Source of the DNA: Mercurialis annua
Lineage: Eukaryota > Streptophyta > Magnoliopsida > Malpighiales > Euphorbiaceae
NCBI RefSeq assembly: GCF_937616625.2
Contig: NC_065577.1
Location: forward strand, 16,815,501 to 16,879,500
Reading direction: 5' to 3'
DNA: 64,000 nucleotides
The translations under genes were made by a program, and so were the position numbers. Each line of letters starts with the position of its first letter. The stretch's first letter is position 1. Of this stretch, positions 50,313 through 61,445 are shown piece by piece. The notes beneath the pieces were generated by a model. The model did no database searches and had not been told where the DNA came from. It was given only the letters and a program-made list of their open reading frames with translations.

Positions 50313-53083
50313 TATTATTATTGTAATTAAATATTTTTATTTAATTTTATTTGAGTCGTTCGTTGATTCGGTCGTAATTGGATTCGTGTTTTATTTATAT
50401 TATAAGATTTTAAAAGAAAAAAATAAAGAAAAAGAAGTAAATGGAAATTTCATGCAACTCATGCAATACATGCTAATTGTCCACGTGAAAAGCCCATTAC
50501 CAATTTGTATTTTGCCTATATTAGGAGCCCATTGTCCATTTATAATAAGTAGCAGCTCTTTTCTTCTTTTATGTAGCAGTATGTAAATTGCTGCATTATC
50601 CTTTTCCATTCTTCACGTTTGTTGCTCCTTATAACCTAATAATTTTCCTCATCAAATAACCAAACTCAGCCGCCTTTACTCTTTAAACAAATCTGAACTT
50701 CATCATCAATCATATTCTTCTTCCATTTGTTCAAGCTCGGTAAGTATAACATTGGTTTTGTTCATACTACGTTGTATCGTCAAATATAGTTCTTGAATTC
50801 GTATCTCTTTGTTAGGTTTAAATTCGTTTGTTCTTTGACGGTTTACATCGACTCGACGTTCTCTTCGATCCCTACGTTTCAGAATCATATACGGTACGTA
50901 AAATTCATTCGTTTATTCGCCGTTTCGATTCCGACGTGTTGTGTGCTATATAACTGTCGATGTAACTAAATTGTAGCTACCATTAATCTTGCTTTCCGTA
51001 ACCTAGCCGTGATAGTTGGGATTGCTTGTATTGTATCGCCTTTTTGTTGTTGCCGTGCCGAGCTCGCCGTTGTTGAATAAAAAATTCTGGATGCCATGGA
51101 TGCCATGTTTGAGCAGAAGCTCAGTTCTTGGATTCAAAGAAATATTGGTTATAATTGGTTGGGTTGTTTGCATGATTAGGTAGCTTAAATCATAGGTTAT
51201 ATATTTCAATGGAGTTTTTCATGGTTTCTGTATGGCGGGGATGGGTTTCTTTTTGAAATGAAGATGATGATTAATAGGTTAAATTGGTCCCTAAATTGTG
51301 TTGGTTAACTATTTGAAATCCCTCAAGATATCTTTATTTAATGTTATTGTTTTGAACCTAACTTTAAAATTTGGATTGAATTGTAAATTAGTAAAGTGTA
51401 AATGATAAGTATTTTACAATGTAAATTATAATTACTCGGGTAATTATATTCAATTTTAATCGAGATGTCAAATTGGCTAATTTGCAATTTAGCTCCTAAA
51501 AGTTTCTAAAAACTTATTTTAGTTAAGTTATAACTTTTGGATTTCTAATTGATTTTTAATTAGTAAATTAAGAATGGGAAATTTATTGGATTTTATAATT
51601 GACTAAAGTACCATTTAGCCCTTAGTGGTTAAAGTACAGTTTAGTCCCTATTTGGCTAAAGTACAGTTTAGTCCCTAAACTTTTATAGACTTTAAATAAT
51701 TAAGTTTTTGGGTTGTAAATTGGGTTACTTGAACTACAAGATATTAAATTCTATTTAATATAGATAATTGTTTTATCAAGCATTTTTAATTTATAAACTC
51801 AGGTTTATAAAATTAATAAGTTTCGTTTGGGTTAGACTATGGTCACTCAACAAGTGGGAAGAAGCTTGGTAGTTTTGATAACTCGGCTGACTCACTTATA
51901 TGGATTTATTTAAATTAATTTATATACCATTTTAAATATGTTTATATGATTGTATTTTATAACTTGGGTTATATTTTGGAATGCATTTAATATAAGTGTT
52001 TATTAAATGTGACTTGGTTTTGCGTTGTGCTAGTCCTATGTGGTGTCTAGTACTCTTTAGAGTTAGGGTCTGATTTTAATTACGATTTTAATATTTCATT
52101 TAGACCCGTCGACTGTTCGTACTTCAGAGGCGAACCAGAGTTAGATTGCTTGTCAGGATCACGTGGATTTAGCAAGCAGTGAGTTTATATCTCTATTTAC
52201 CTCTTTATTAAGCAACTATTATATTTTGTATATATGTATATGTATAAACAGCTTTCGAACTGTTTTCGGCATTGTGGATTTGATTTGGAACGTGCTACTC
52301 GATGGGCATCATCGGGACTGCGTGCGCACCGGTAATGATTATGGTATTGAGGTAGGTTTGAGATACGTCTCACCTTAGTGAGGGCACCGGTGGAAGATAC
52401 GTCTCCTGGGCTCACTATTTATTAAGTGATAGTCGGGGATCGGTTCTTGAGATACGTCTCACCGACACGACAATGGATTTAGAATTGTGGTTTAGGGTTT
52501 CATTGATAATCCATAATGAAAATGTTTTATTAAACGTTTTAAAGGTTTTTAACTTAATAAATGTAAATGGTTATATAAACTCTACTCAGTAAATCTAACC
52601 CCGTTGTTTTCCCAAATTTTCCAGGTTTATGATTTGAGCATTGGTCGATCTCCGTTTCTTCATTCTCGGAGGTTTTTATTTTTATTTTCAGAATAAAGGA
52701 GTCGAACTGTTTTTAACTCTTAGACCGCAGTAGTAGTAACAGTTATTCATGTCTTAGTATTTTATTTATATTTTTGACTATGGTTGTTGGATTTGTCCAA
52801 CTATTACTTTATCGCTCTTGGCATGTTTACAGTGTTTATGGTATTTATATTATATTGCCATACTGTTGGAGATTTTTCTGAGATAAAGCGTACGTTAAAT
52901 ATATATTGCTTATTGTACTGCTAGACTAGGCTGAAGTCTCGGTTGTCCCCGAGCATGTGGTTTTCTACAGGTACATTGTTTTAAATGATATAAGTTGGTT
53001 ATCTGCAAGGCTAGCTACGGGTTTTGGTACAACCATACCCATACCCTAGCGCCGGTCACGATTCATGAAAATGGGTCGTGACA
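50310..53083 (+). repeat. 5' LTR of D, first ~72 bp missing
   Basis: Matches 58541-61314 nearly base for base; for example 51460 T against 59691 A. The tip TGTAATATCCC and the next ~60 bp, present in the 3' LTR, are absent. G-box at 52160-52165 and three GAGATACGTCTC-type motifs at 52360-52460. Confidence 0.92.
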
Positions 53084-53439
53084 AACTTGGTATCAGAGCT
53101 TTGGTTTCAAACCAAGGCCTTTTAAATGTTAAGTGTTTATTGTTTGGCATGTTAAGTGGTTAAATTGCCCTAGGAACTACTGCGGAATTAGGATTCGAGT
53201 CTTGTCTTTGAAACGTCATCTTTTGTTTTCAAAACTTTCTGCCTACACCTATAGGAATGTCGTGAGTCAATTATGTCTGTTAATTGCTGTATTGCTTGAT
53301 ATATTGTTATTTTCACTTGGGTGAATAAATTTTTATCATTGTTGATTTCTCGGGAAATCTTAATTGGTGCTTGTTTTATTTCATGCTTGGGTATGAAATT
53401 TTATGTGTTATTTAAATTGTTCTTGTTTCATTCTTAGGA
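53084..53439 (+). other. Leader of D with primer-binding site
   Basis: The primer site TGGTATCAGAGC is at 53088-53099. The untranslated leader runs to the gag ATG and is alignable with the leaders of B1-B3 for most of its length. A TTCTTAG just before the ATG resembles a splice acceptor; no donor was identified. Confidence 0.85.
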
Positions 53440-56400
53440 ATGAATACTCGTACTCGTGCTGCGGCTCAGCAAAATGCTGAGGCTGATGACGCGATCTCTA
53501 TGGAGGTGGATCAGAATGAACCAGAGGTTCATGCTGGTAGAGGACTAGCAGGCAGAGGCCCAGCTGGTCGGGGTCGAGCTGGTCGAGGCCGAGGTGGCCG
53601 AGGTCAAGCTGGCAGAGGTAGAGGCAGAGGCGTTGGACGCGGTGCTGCAGGAGGTGCTCAAGCACCAGGTGTGGCACAACCTGAGTTGGGCGATTTCGAC
53701 TTCAACACGTTTTTGGCTGGAGTCGCTGCCTTACAACTCAACCAGGTTCAGCTGCAAGCGGGACAGGTCGCCTTGCAGGATCAGTATGCAGTTTTGGGTC
53801 AGATTGCCCAGCAACAGCAACCACAGGCTGGTGGTGCAGCAGTTGGTGGTGTTGGAACCACTGACAGAGACTTGGTTTTGGCTTACATGAGGCTGAAGCC
53901 AACGGAGTTTGACGGTTCCGGAGACGCGCTGGATTTTCTCGAGGAGGTTGAGCAGAATGCTCGGCGACTGCAGGCTACGGAGCGTCAGACCGTCGTTCTT
54001 GTAGAGATGTCTATGAAGGGTTCAGCTGGGAACTGGTTTCGTAGTTCTGTTCATGCTGACATGGCTACCATCTCTTGGGCTCAGTTTGTGGCGAGATTCA
54101 GAGCTTTCTTCTTGCCGTTTTCAGTGACAGAGGGTCACAGAGACAGATTGCTTTCACTTACTAGGGATGATAGGTCAGTATCCGAGTATACGACAGAGTT
54201 CGTGAGGTTGGGTCGGTTCGCGCCGGACTTGCAGACAGATCAGGAAAGGGTGAACAACAGATACGTAAAAGGCTTAGGGCGCGATTTTGTGAGTTTGCTG
54301 ACCGAGACACGCAGAGATTTTACAGACGTAGTAGACAGTGCTCGGCGTATGGAGAGCTCGTTACTGCAGTTTGGGGATATTTCTGGTCCTTCTCAGACCA
54401 AGAAGTCTTCTGGCCCTGGACAGCAGAGTGGTGGTGGTAGCTACCAATCGGCACCTTCTCAGTACAAGAACAAGAAGAGGGGTGTCAAGAAGAGTTATCA
54501 GCCGTACACCTACAGTTCAGGCAACAGCGGTAGCAGCCGCAGTTTTGGGCGCGGTAACAGCGGAGGTGCTAGTTTTCCTTTCTGTCAGAACTGCAGACGT
54601 CGACATCCAGGCGAGTGTCGTTTAGCACCAGGGGGTTGTTTTACTTGTGGCCAGCCGGGTCACTTTGCCAGAGAGTGTCAGGCATCTGGACAGCAGATGT
54701 CGGCAGCTAGTGTCGCTCAGCCATCCTATCAGAGTCAGAGACCAGTGTTCTCTACACCAGCAGGGTTTTCTCAACCTGCTGCTTCTTTTGGTGGCCAGCG
54801 GGGCCGAGGTTCTGGAGGGCGTGGTTTTGGAGGCCGTGGCAACGGCGGTAGAGGTTCTAGCAGCTATGGTACCGGGCAGAGCTCTCAGCAGCAGAGGCAG
54901 GGTCAGGCCAGGGTTTTCGCCTTGACTCCTCAGGATGCTCATGCATCTAACGCAGTGGTGCAAGGTACCCTTCAGATCTCTTTCGTAGATGCACTTGTTT
55001 TATTTGATGCGGGTGCAACCCATTCTTTTGTATCTACGTGTTTTGCTGCTAAGTTGGGTGTAACACCAACAAGTCTGAGTGAACCTTTATCTGTTTCTAC
55101 TCCCTTGTCTGACTGTGTGGTGGTGGATGTTGTGTATCCATCGTGTTCCGTGGTTATCCATGGAAGAGACTTGCGTGCTGACTTAGTTGTTTTGGATGTT
55201 CTTTCATTTGACGTGATTTTGGGGATGGATTGGCTGGCACGCCATTATGCTTCGATCGACTGTCGAGGGAAGTCGGTTGAGTTTCGGATTCCAGGTGATC
55301 TACCCTTTTCTTTTCAAGGGGAAAAGGCGGAGACACCGAAGAATCTGATTTCTGCGATCAAGGCAAAGCGGATGATGAGTAAGGGTTGTCAAGCTTTCTT
55401 AGCTGTGGTTAGAGACATGGATGCTGAGGTGGGCAGTATGAACACTGTCCCTATAGTGAATGAGTTCACTGATGTTTTTCCAGAGGAGTTGCCTGGATTA
55501 CCACCTGATCGGGATATCGAGTTCTGCATTGACGTTGTTCCTGGAACTGGTCCTATTTCGATACCGCCGTATCGGATGGCTCCTGCGGAGCTGAAGGAGT
55601 TGAAGGAGCAGTTACAAGAACTGTTGGACAGTGGCTTCATCAGACCGAGTACTTCTCCGTGGGTTGCTCCAGTTCTGTTTGTTAAGAAGAAGGATGGTTC
55701 CTTTCGACTTTGTATCGACTACAGACAGTTGAATAAGGCTACCATCAAGAACAGATATCCTCTTCCTCGCATCGACGACTTGTTTGATCAGTTGCAGGGT
55801 GCGAAGTGCTTTTCCAAGATTGACTTGAGATCCGGGTATCATCAACTTCGGATTCGGGACGTCGATGTGCCTAAGACTGCTTTCAGAACGCGTTATGGGC
55901 ATTTCGAGTTTCTAGTCATGTCGTTTGGGTTGACTAACGCACCAGCAGCGTTTATGGACATGATGAATCGGGTCTTCAAGCCGTTTTTAGATCAATTTGT
56001 TATCGTCTTCATTGATGACATCCTGATTTATTCTCGGAATGAGGAGGAGCATGCTTATCACTTGAGAACTATACTACAGACCTTGCGAGAGCATCAGTTG
56101 TATGCTAAGTTCTCAAAGTGCGAGTTTTGGCTGGAACAGGTTACCTTCTTAGGACACGTGGTGTCGAAGGATGGGATCAAGGTTGATCCTAAGAAGATTG
56201 AGGCGGTTATGGATTGGCAGAGGCCGAGGTCAGTTACCGAGATTAGGAGTTTTCTTGGGTTAGCTGGCTATTACCGTCGGTTCGTGCAGGATTTCTCTCG
56301 AATATCTGCACCTTTGACTAAGCTAACACAGAAGGGTGTTAAGTTTGAGTGGACCGACAGGTGTGAGGCAAGTTTCGAGAAGCTGAAGGAGATTCTGACT

Positions 56401-58353
56401 ACAGCTCCTGTTTTGGCGTTGCCTTCTGGCATAGAGGGTTTTACTGTGTACTGCGATGCTTCTCGGATTGGCTTAGGTTGCGTGTTGATGCAACATGGAC
56501 AGGTGATCGCTTATGCTTCTCGTCAGCTGAAGAAGCATGAGGTGAATTACCCTACTCATGACTTGGAGTTAGCTGCTGTGGTTTTTGCTCTGAAGATCTG
56601 GAGGCACTACTTGTACGGTGCGACTTGCGAGATCTTCACTGATCACAAGAGTCTGAAGTACATCTTTGATCAGCGTGAGTTGAATCTGAGACAGAGGAGG
56701 TGGCTAGAGTTGCTGAAAGACTACGACTGCACTATTCAGTACCATCCTGGTAAGGCTAATGTGGTAGCCGATGCGTTGAGTCGCAAGTCTTCGGGCAGTT
56801 TGGCCCATATTTCTGAGGTTGGACGTAGACCCATGGTTAGAGAGTGGCATGGTTTGATAGCTCCGGGCTACGGTTTTCAGGTTTCTCATAATGGTAGTCT
56901 GTTGGCACAACTGCAGGTGCAGCCGGTTTTGATTGATAGGATTAAAGCTTTACAAGCTGAGGATCCACAATTGAAACGGATTATGGATGAGATCCATCTG
57001 GATGGGAATTCCGAGTTTGTTTTTGTTGACGGAGTTCTCAGGTTTGGTTCTAGACTGTGCGTTCCGGATTTGGATGGTTTGAGAGACCAGATTCTGGAGG
57101 AAGCGCATAGGTCAGCTTATAGTGTTCATCCGGGATCTACCAAGATGTACCATGACCTCAAGGGTACGTATTGGTGGAGCGGAATGAAGAAAGATGTTGC
57201 AGAGTACGTTTCCAAGTGTCTGACTTGCCAGCAGGTGAAGCTGGAACATCAGAGACCTTTTGGTTATCTGCAGCCACTACCTATTCCAGAGTGGAAGTGG
57301 GAGCGGATTGCCATGGACTTTGTTGTTGGTTTACCACGTACTCGTCAGGGGTACGATTCCATCTGGGTGATAATTGACCGTATGACCAAGTCAGCTCATT
57401 TCCTTCCGATCAAGGTTTCGTATCCTGCTTCGAAGTTGGCTCAGTTGTACATCGACAGGATTGTCAGTTTGCATGGTGTACCGGTTTCGATTGTTTCTGA
57501 CAGAGGTTCTATTTTCACTTCGAGGTTCTGGAAAGCGTTACAGGAGTCCTTGGGTTCTCGATTGGACTTCAGTACAGCTTTTCATCCTCAGACTGACGGT
57601 CAGTCTGAGAGGACTATTCAGACATTGGAGGATATGCTCAGGATGTGCATTCTTGATTTTCAGGGTAGTTGGGATACTCATTTGCCGTTGATTGAGTTTT
57701 CCTACAACAACAGTTACCATGCGAGCATTGAGATGGCACCTTATGAGGCTTTGTACGGACGTAAGTGTCGATCTCCTATCTGCTGGGAAGAGGTCGGCGA
57801 GCGGAAGTTGTCTGGTGCTGAGATTATTCAGATTACCTCAGAGAAGGTACCGTTGATAAAACGGAGGTTGGAGACAGCTTTTAGTCGGCATAAGAGTTAT
57901 GCAGATCCGAAGAGGAAAGACATCGAGTTTCAGGTGGGAGATTTTGTGTTTCTTCGGGTTTCGCCTATGAAAGGCGTGGTTCGTTTTGGTGTCAAGGGAA
58001 AGTTGGCACCGAGGTACATTGGTCCCTATGAGGTTTCAGAGAGGATTGGAGCTGTGGCTTATCGTCTGGTTCTGCCGCCAGACATGTCGTTAGTACATCC
58101 TGTTTTTCATGTTTCTATGCTGAGGAAGTGCATCTCAGATCCTTCACATGTGATTGTGCCTCAGAGCGTTGAGATTGACCAGGAGCTGTCCTATGAGGAA
58201 CAACCAATTGAGGTTGTTGATACGCAAGTGCGTAAGTTACGGAACAAGGAGATTCCGATGGTCAAAGTTCTGTGGAGAAATCATTCTGTTGAGGAGTGCA
58301 CTTGGGAGACGGAGTCCGATATGCGGAAACGTTATCCCTTCCTCTTTCCTTGA
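53440..58353 (+). CDS. Gag-pol polyprotein of chromovirus D, intact
   Basis: One open frame of 1637 residues that would encode the capsid and enzymes of the element. Order: an Arg/Gly-rich N-terminus (about 32-70); a retrotransposon gag domain (about 150-306); a CCHC zinc knuckle (C400, C403, H408, C413); an aspartic protease with D523-A524-G525 in place of the usual DS/TG; a reverse transcriptase with D795 and FIDD (D859, D860); an RNase H with D1006, E1043, D1068 and D1111; an integrase with an HHCC zinc finger (H1223, H1230, C1260, C1263) and DD35E residues D1293, D1354 and E1390; and a C-terminal chromodomain (about 1585-1635), which in this group guides insertion to marked chromatin. The ATG follows the leader directly. 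It is GC-richer than its surroundings. No stop or frameshift is seen. Confidence 0.95.
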   Translation: MNTRTRAAAQQNAEADDAISMEVDQNEPEVHAGRGLAGRGPAGRGRAGRGRGGRGQAGRGRGRGVGRGAAGGAQAPGVAQPELGDFDFNTFLAGVAALQLNQVQLQAGQVALQDQYAVLGQIAQQQQPQAGGAAVGGVGTTDRDLVLAYMRLKPTEFDGSGDALDFLEEVEQNARRLQATERQTVVLVEMSMKGSAGNWFRSSVHADMATISWAQFVARFRAFFLPFSVTEGHRDRLLSLTRDDRSVSEYTTEFVRLGRFAPDLQTDQERVNNRYVKGLGRDFVSLLTETRRDFTDVVDSARRMESSLLQFGDISGPSQTKKSSGPGQQSGGGSYQSAPSQYKNKKRGVKKSYQPYTYSSGNSGSSRSFGRGNSGGASFPFCQNCRRRHPGECRLAPGGCFTCGQPGHFARECQASGQQMSAASVAQPSYQSQRPVFSTPAGFSQPAASFGGQRGRGSGGRGFGGRGNGGRGSSSYGTGQSSQQQRQGQARVFALTPQDAHASNAVVQGTLQISFVDALVLFDAGATHSFVSTCFAAKLGVTPTSLSEPLSVSTPLSDCVVVDVVYPSCSVVIHGRDLRADLVVLDVLSFDVILGMDWLARHYASIDCRGKSVEFRIPGDLPFSFQGEKAETPKNLISAIKAKRMMSKGCQAFLAVVRDMDAEVGSMNTVPIVNEFTDVFPEELPGLPPDRDIEFCIDVVPGTGPISIPPYRMAPAELKELKEQLQELLDSGFIRPSTSPWVAPVLFVKKKDGSFRLCIDYRQLNKATIKNRYPLPRIDDLFDQLQGAKCFSKIDLRSGYHQLRIRDVDVPKTAFRTRYGHFEFLVMSFGLTNAPAAFMDMMNRVFKPFLDQFVIVFIDDILIYSRNEEEHAYHLRTILQTLREHQLYAKFSKCEFWLEQVTFLGHVVSKDGIKVDPKKIEAVMDWQRPRSVTEIRSFLGLAGYYRRFVQDFSRISAPLTKLTQKGVKFEWTDRCEASFEKLKEILTTAPVLALPSGIEGFTVYCDASRIGLGCVLMQHGQVIAYASRQLKKHEVNYPTHDLELAAVVFALKIWRHYLYGATCEIFTDHKSLKYIFDQRELNLRQRRWLELLKDYDCTIQYHPGKANVVADALSRKSSGSLAHISEVGRRPMVREWHGLIAPGYGFQVSHNGSLLAQLQVQPVLIDRIKALQAEDPQLKRIMDEIHLDGNSEFVFVDGVLRFGSRLCVPDLDGLRDQILEEAHRSAYSVHPGSTKMYHDLKGTYWWSGMKKDVAEYVSKCLTCQQVKLEHQRPFGYLQPLPIPEWKWERIAMDFVVGLPRTRQGYDSIWVIIDRMTKSAHFLPIKVSYPASKLAQLYIDRIVSLHGVPVSIVSDRGSIFTSRFWKALQESLGSRLDFSTAFHPQTDGQSERTIQTLEDMLRMCILDFQGSWDTHLPLIEFSYNNSYHASIEMAPYEALYGRKCRSPICWEEVGERKLSGAEIIQITSEKVPLIKRRLETAFSRHKSYADPKRKDIEFQVGDFVFLRVSPMKGVVRFGVKGKLAPRYIGPYEVSERIGAVAYRLVLPPDMSLVHPVFHVSMLRKCISDPSHVIVPQSVEIDQELSYEEQPIEVVDTQVRKLRNKEIPMVKVLWRNHSVEECTWETESDMRKRYPFLFP

Positions 58354-58468
58354 GGTACGTGTATCGTTGCTTATGTGATTTAGTTGATTGTTTTTGTACT
58401 TGGTGTGTTGTTATGTTTATTTGTTTATGTTTAAATTTGAGGGCGAATTTTTAATAAGTTGGGGAGAA
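58354..58468 (+). other. 3' untranslated part of D with polypurine tract
   Basis: About 115 bp from the TGA to the 3' LTR. The last bases, TAAGTTGGGGAGAA (58455-58468), form the polypurine tract. Confidence 0.85.
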
Positions 58469-61314
58469 TGTAATATCCCGTATTTTTAATTTTTTTTTTA
58501 ACTTTAATTATAATTTTTGCGTTCCGCCAAGTTTTAGGTAATTTATTATTATTGTAATTAAATATTTTTATTTAATTTTATTTGAGTCGTTCGTTGATTC
58601 GGTCGTAATTGGATTCGTGTTTTATTTATATTATAAGATTTTAAAAGAAAAAAATAAAGAAAAAGAAGTAAATGGAAATTTCATGCAACTCATGCAATAC
58701 ATGCTAATTGTCCACGTGAAAAGCCCATTACCAATTTGTATTTTGCCTATATTAGGAGCCCATTGTCCATTTATAATAAGTAGCAGCTCTTTTCTTCTTT
58801 TATGTAGCAGTATGTAAATTGCTGCATTATCCTTTTCCATTCTTCACGTTTGTTGCTCCTTATAACCTAATAATTTTCCTCATCAAATAACCAAACTCAG
58901 CCGCCTTTACTCTTTAAACAAATCTGAACTTCATCATCAATCATATTCTTCTTCCATTTGTTCAAGCTCGGTAAGTATAACATTGGTTTTGTTCATACTA
59001 CGTTGTATCGTCAAATATAGTTCTTGAATTCGTATCTCTTTGTTAGGTTTAAATTCGTTTGTTCTTTGACGGTTTACATCGACTCGACGTTCTCTTCGAT
59101 CCCTACGTTTCAGAATCATATACGGTACGTAAAATTCATTCGTTTATTCGCCGTTTCGATTCCGACGTGTTGTGTGCTATATAACTGTCGATGTAACTAA
59201 ATTGTAGCTACCATTAATCTTGCTTTCCGTAACCTAGCCGTGATAGTTGGGATTGCTTGTATTGTATCGCCTTTTTGTTGTTGCCGTGCCGAGCTCGCCG
59301 TTGTTGAATAAAAAATTCTGGATGCCATGGATGCCATGTTTGAGCAGAAGCTCAGTTCTTGGATTCAAAGAAATATTGGTTATAATTGGTTGGGTTGTTT
59401 GCATGATTAGGTAGCTTAAATCATAGGTTATATATTTCAATGGAGTTTTTCATGGTTTCTGTATGGCGGGGATGGGTTTCTTTTTGAAATGAAGATGATG
59501 ATTAATAGGTTAAATTGGTCCCTAAATTGTGTTGGTTAACTATTTGAAATCCCTCAAGATATCTTTATTTAATGTTATTGTTTTGAACCTAACTTTAAAA
59601 TTTGGATTGAATTGTAAATTAGTAAAGTGTAAATGATAAGTATTTTACAATGTAAATTATAATTACTCGGGTAATTATATTCAATTTTAAACGAGATGTC
59701 AAATTGGCTAATTTGCAATTTAGCTCCTAAAAGTTTCTAAAAACTTATTTTAGTTAAGTTATAACTTTTGGATTTCTAATTGATTTTTAATTAGTAAATT
59801 AAGAATGGGAAATTTATTGGATTTTATAATTGACTAAAGTACCATTTAGCCCTTAGTGGTTAAAATACAGTTTAGTCCCTATTTGGCTAAAGTACAGTTT
59901 AGTCCCTAAACTTTTATAGACTTTAAATAATTAAGTTTTTGGGTTGTAACTTGGGTTACTTGAACTATAAGATATTAAATTCTATTTAATATAGATAATT
60001 GTTTTATCAAGCATTTTTAATTTATAAACTCAGGTTTATAAAATTAATAAGTTTCGTTTGGGTTAGACTATGGTCACTCAACAAGTGGGAAGAAGCTTGG
60101 TAGTTTTGATAACTCGGCTGACTCACTTATATGGATTTATTTAAATTAATTTATATACCATTTTAAATATGTTTATATGATTGTATTTTATAACTTGGGT
60201 TATATTTTGGAATGCATTTAATATAAGTGTTTATTAAATGTGACTTGGTTTTGCGTTGTGCTAGTCCTATGTGGTGTCTAGTACTCTTTAGAGTTAGGGT
60301 CTGATTTTAATTACGATTTTAATATTTCATTTAGACCCGTCGACTGTTCGTACTTCAGAGGCGAACCAGAGTTAGATTGCTTGTCAGGATCACGTGGATT
60401 TAGCAAGCAGTGAGTTTATATCTCTATTTACCTCTTTATTAAGCAACTATTATATTTTGTATATATGTATATGTATAAACAGCTTTCGAACTGTTTTCGG
60501 CATTGTGGATTTGATTTGGAACGTGCTACTCGATGTGCATCATCGGGACTGCGTGCGCACCGGTAATGATTATGGTATTGAGGTAGGTTTGAGATACGTC
60601 TCACCTTAGTGAGGGCACCGGTGGAAGATACGTCTCCTGGGCTCACTATTTATTAAGTGATAGTCGGGGATCGGTTCTTGAGATACGTCTCACCGACACG
60701 ACAATGGATTTAGAATTGTGGTTTAGGGTTTCATTGATAATCCATAATGAAAATGTTTTATTAAACGTTTTAAAGGTTTTTAACTTAATAAATGTAAATG
60801 GTTATATAAACTCTACTCAGTAAATCTGACCCCGTTGTTTTCCCAAATTTTCCAGGTTTATGATTTGAGCATTGGTCGATCTCCGTTTCTTCATTCTCGG
60901 AGGTTTTTATTTTTATTTTCAGAATAAAGGAGTCGAACTGTTTTTAACTCTTAGACCGCAGTAGTAGTAACAGTTATTCATGTCTTAGTATTTTATTTAT
61001 ATTTTTGACTATGGTTGTTGGATTTGTCCAACTATTACTTTATCGCTCTTGGCATGTTTACAGTGTTTATGGTATTTATATTATATTGCCATACTGTTGG
61101 AGATTTTTCTGAGATAAAGCGTACGTTAAATATATATTGCTTATTGTACTGCTAGACTAGGCTGAAGTCTCGGTTGTCCCCGAGCATGTGGTTTTCTACA
61201 GGTACATTGTTTTAAATGATATAAGTTGGTTATCTGCAAGGCTAGCTACGGGTTTTGGTACAACCATACCCATACCCTAGCGCCGGTCACGATTCATGAA
61301 AATGGGTCGTGACA
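58469..61314 (+). repeat. 3' LTR of D, complete
   Basis: 2846 bp, TGTAATATCCC...GGGTCGTGACA. G-box at 60391-60396. The motif trio starts at 60591. Small frames seen in both D LTRs (for example 58631-58840) are mirror copies with no coding evidence. Confidence 0.93.
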
Positions 61315-61445
61315 GATAAGTACTTTTGACCAGTATCTTTATTATTTTTGATTTGAGTTGATGTGTTGAAAATGTTACTGTATAAGTTATATTTTCCTTA
61401 ATTTCGGGTTGTTTTGAGTTGTCACCATGTCGGTGGGAACTCATT
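61315..61445 (+). repeat. 131-bp flanking duplication, right copy
   Basis: Repeats 50182-50312. The joint with the 3' LTR of D is exact (GTGACA, then GATAAGTAC), so this side is the original insertion boundary. Confidence 0.9.

Larger units (their letters stand above)
50310..61314 (+). mobile_element. Coding Ty3/gypsy chromovirus D, nested in B3 (Tekay/Del-like)
   Basis: Two LTRs of about 2.8 kb enclose leader, one long gag-pol frame and 3' UTR. The domain order (gag, zinc knuckle, protease, RT, RNase H, integrase, chromodomain), tRNA-iMet primer site and very large LTRs fit the Tekay/Del group of plant chromoviruses. The clade is inferred, not tested by phylogeny. Apart from the loss of ~72 bp at the 5' LTR tip it looks complete. 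I counted about six base differences between the LTRs, so it inserted recently. Confidence 0.93.
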
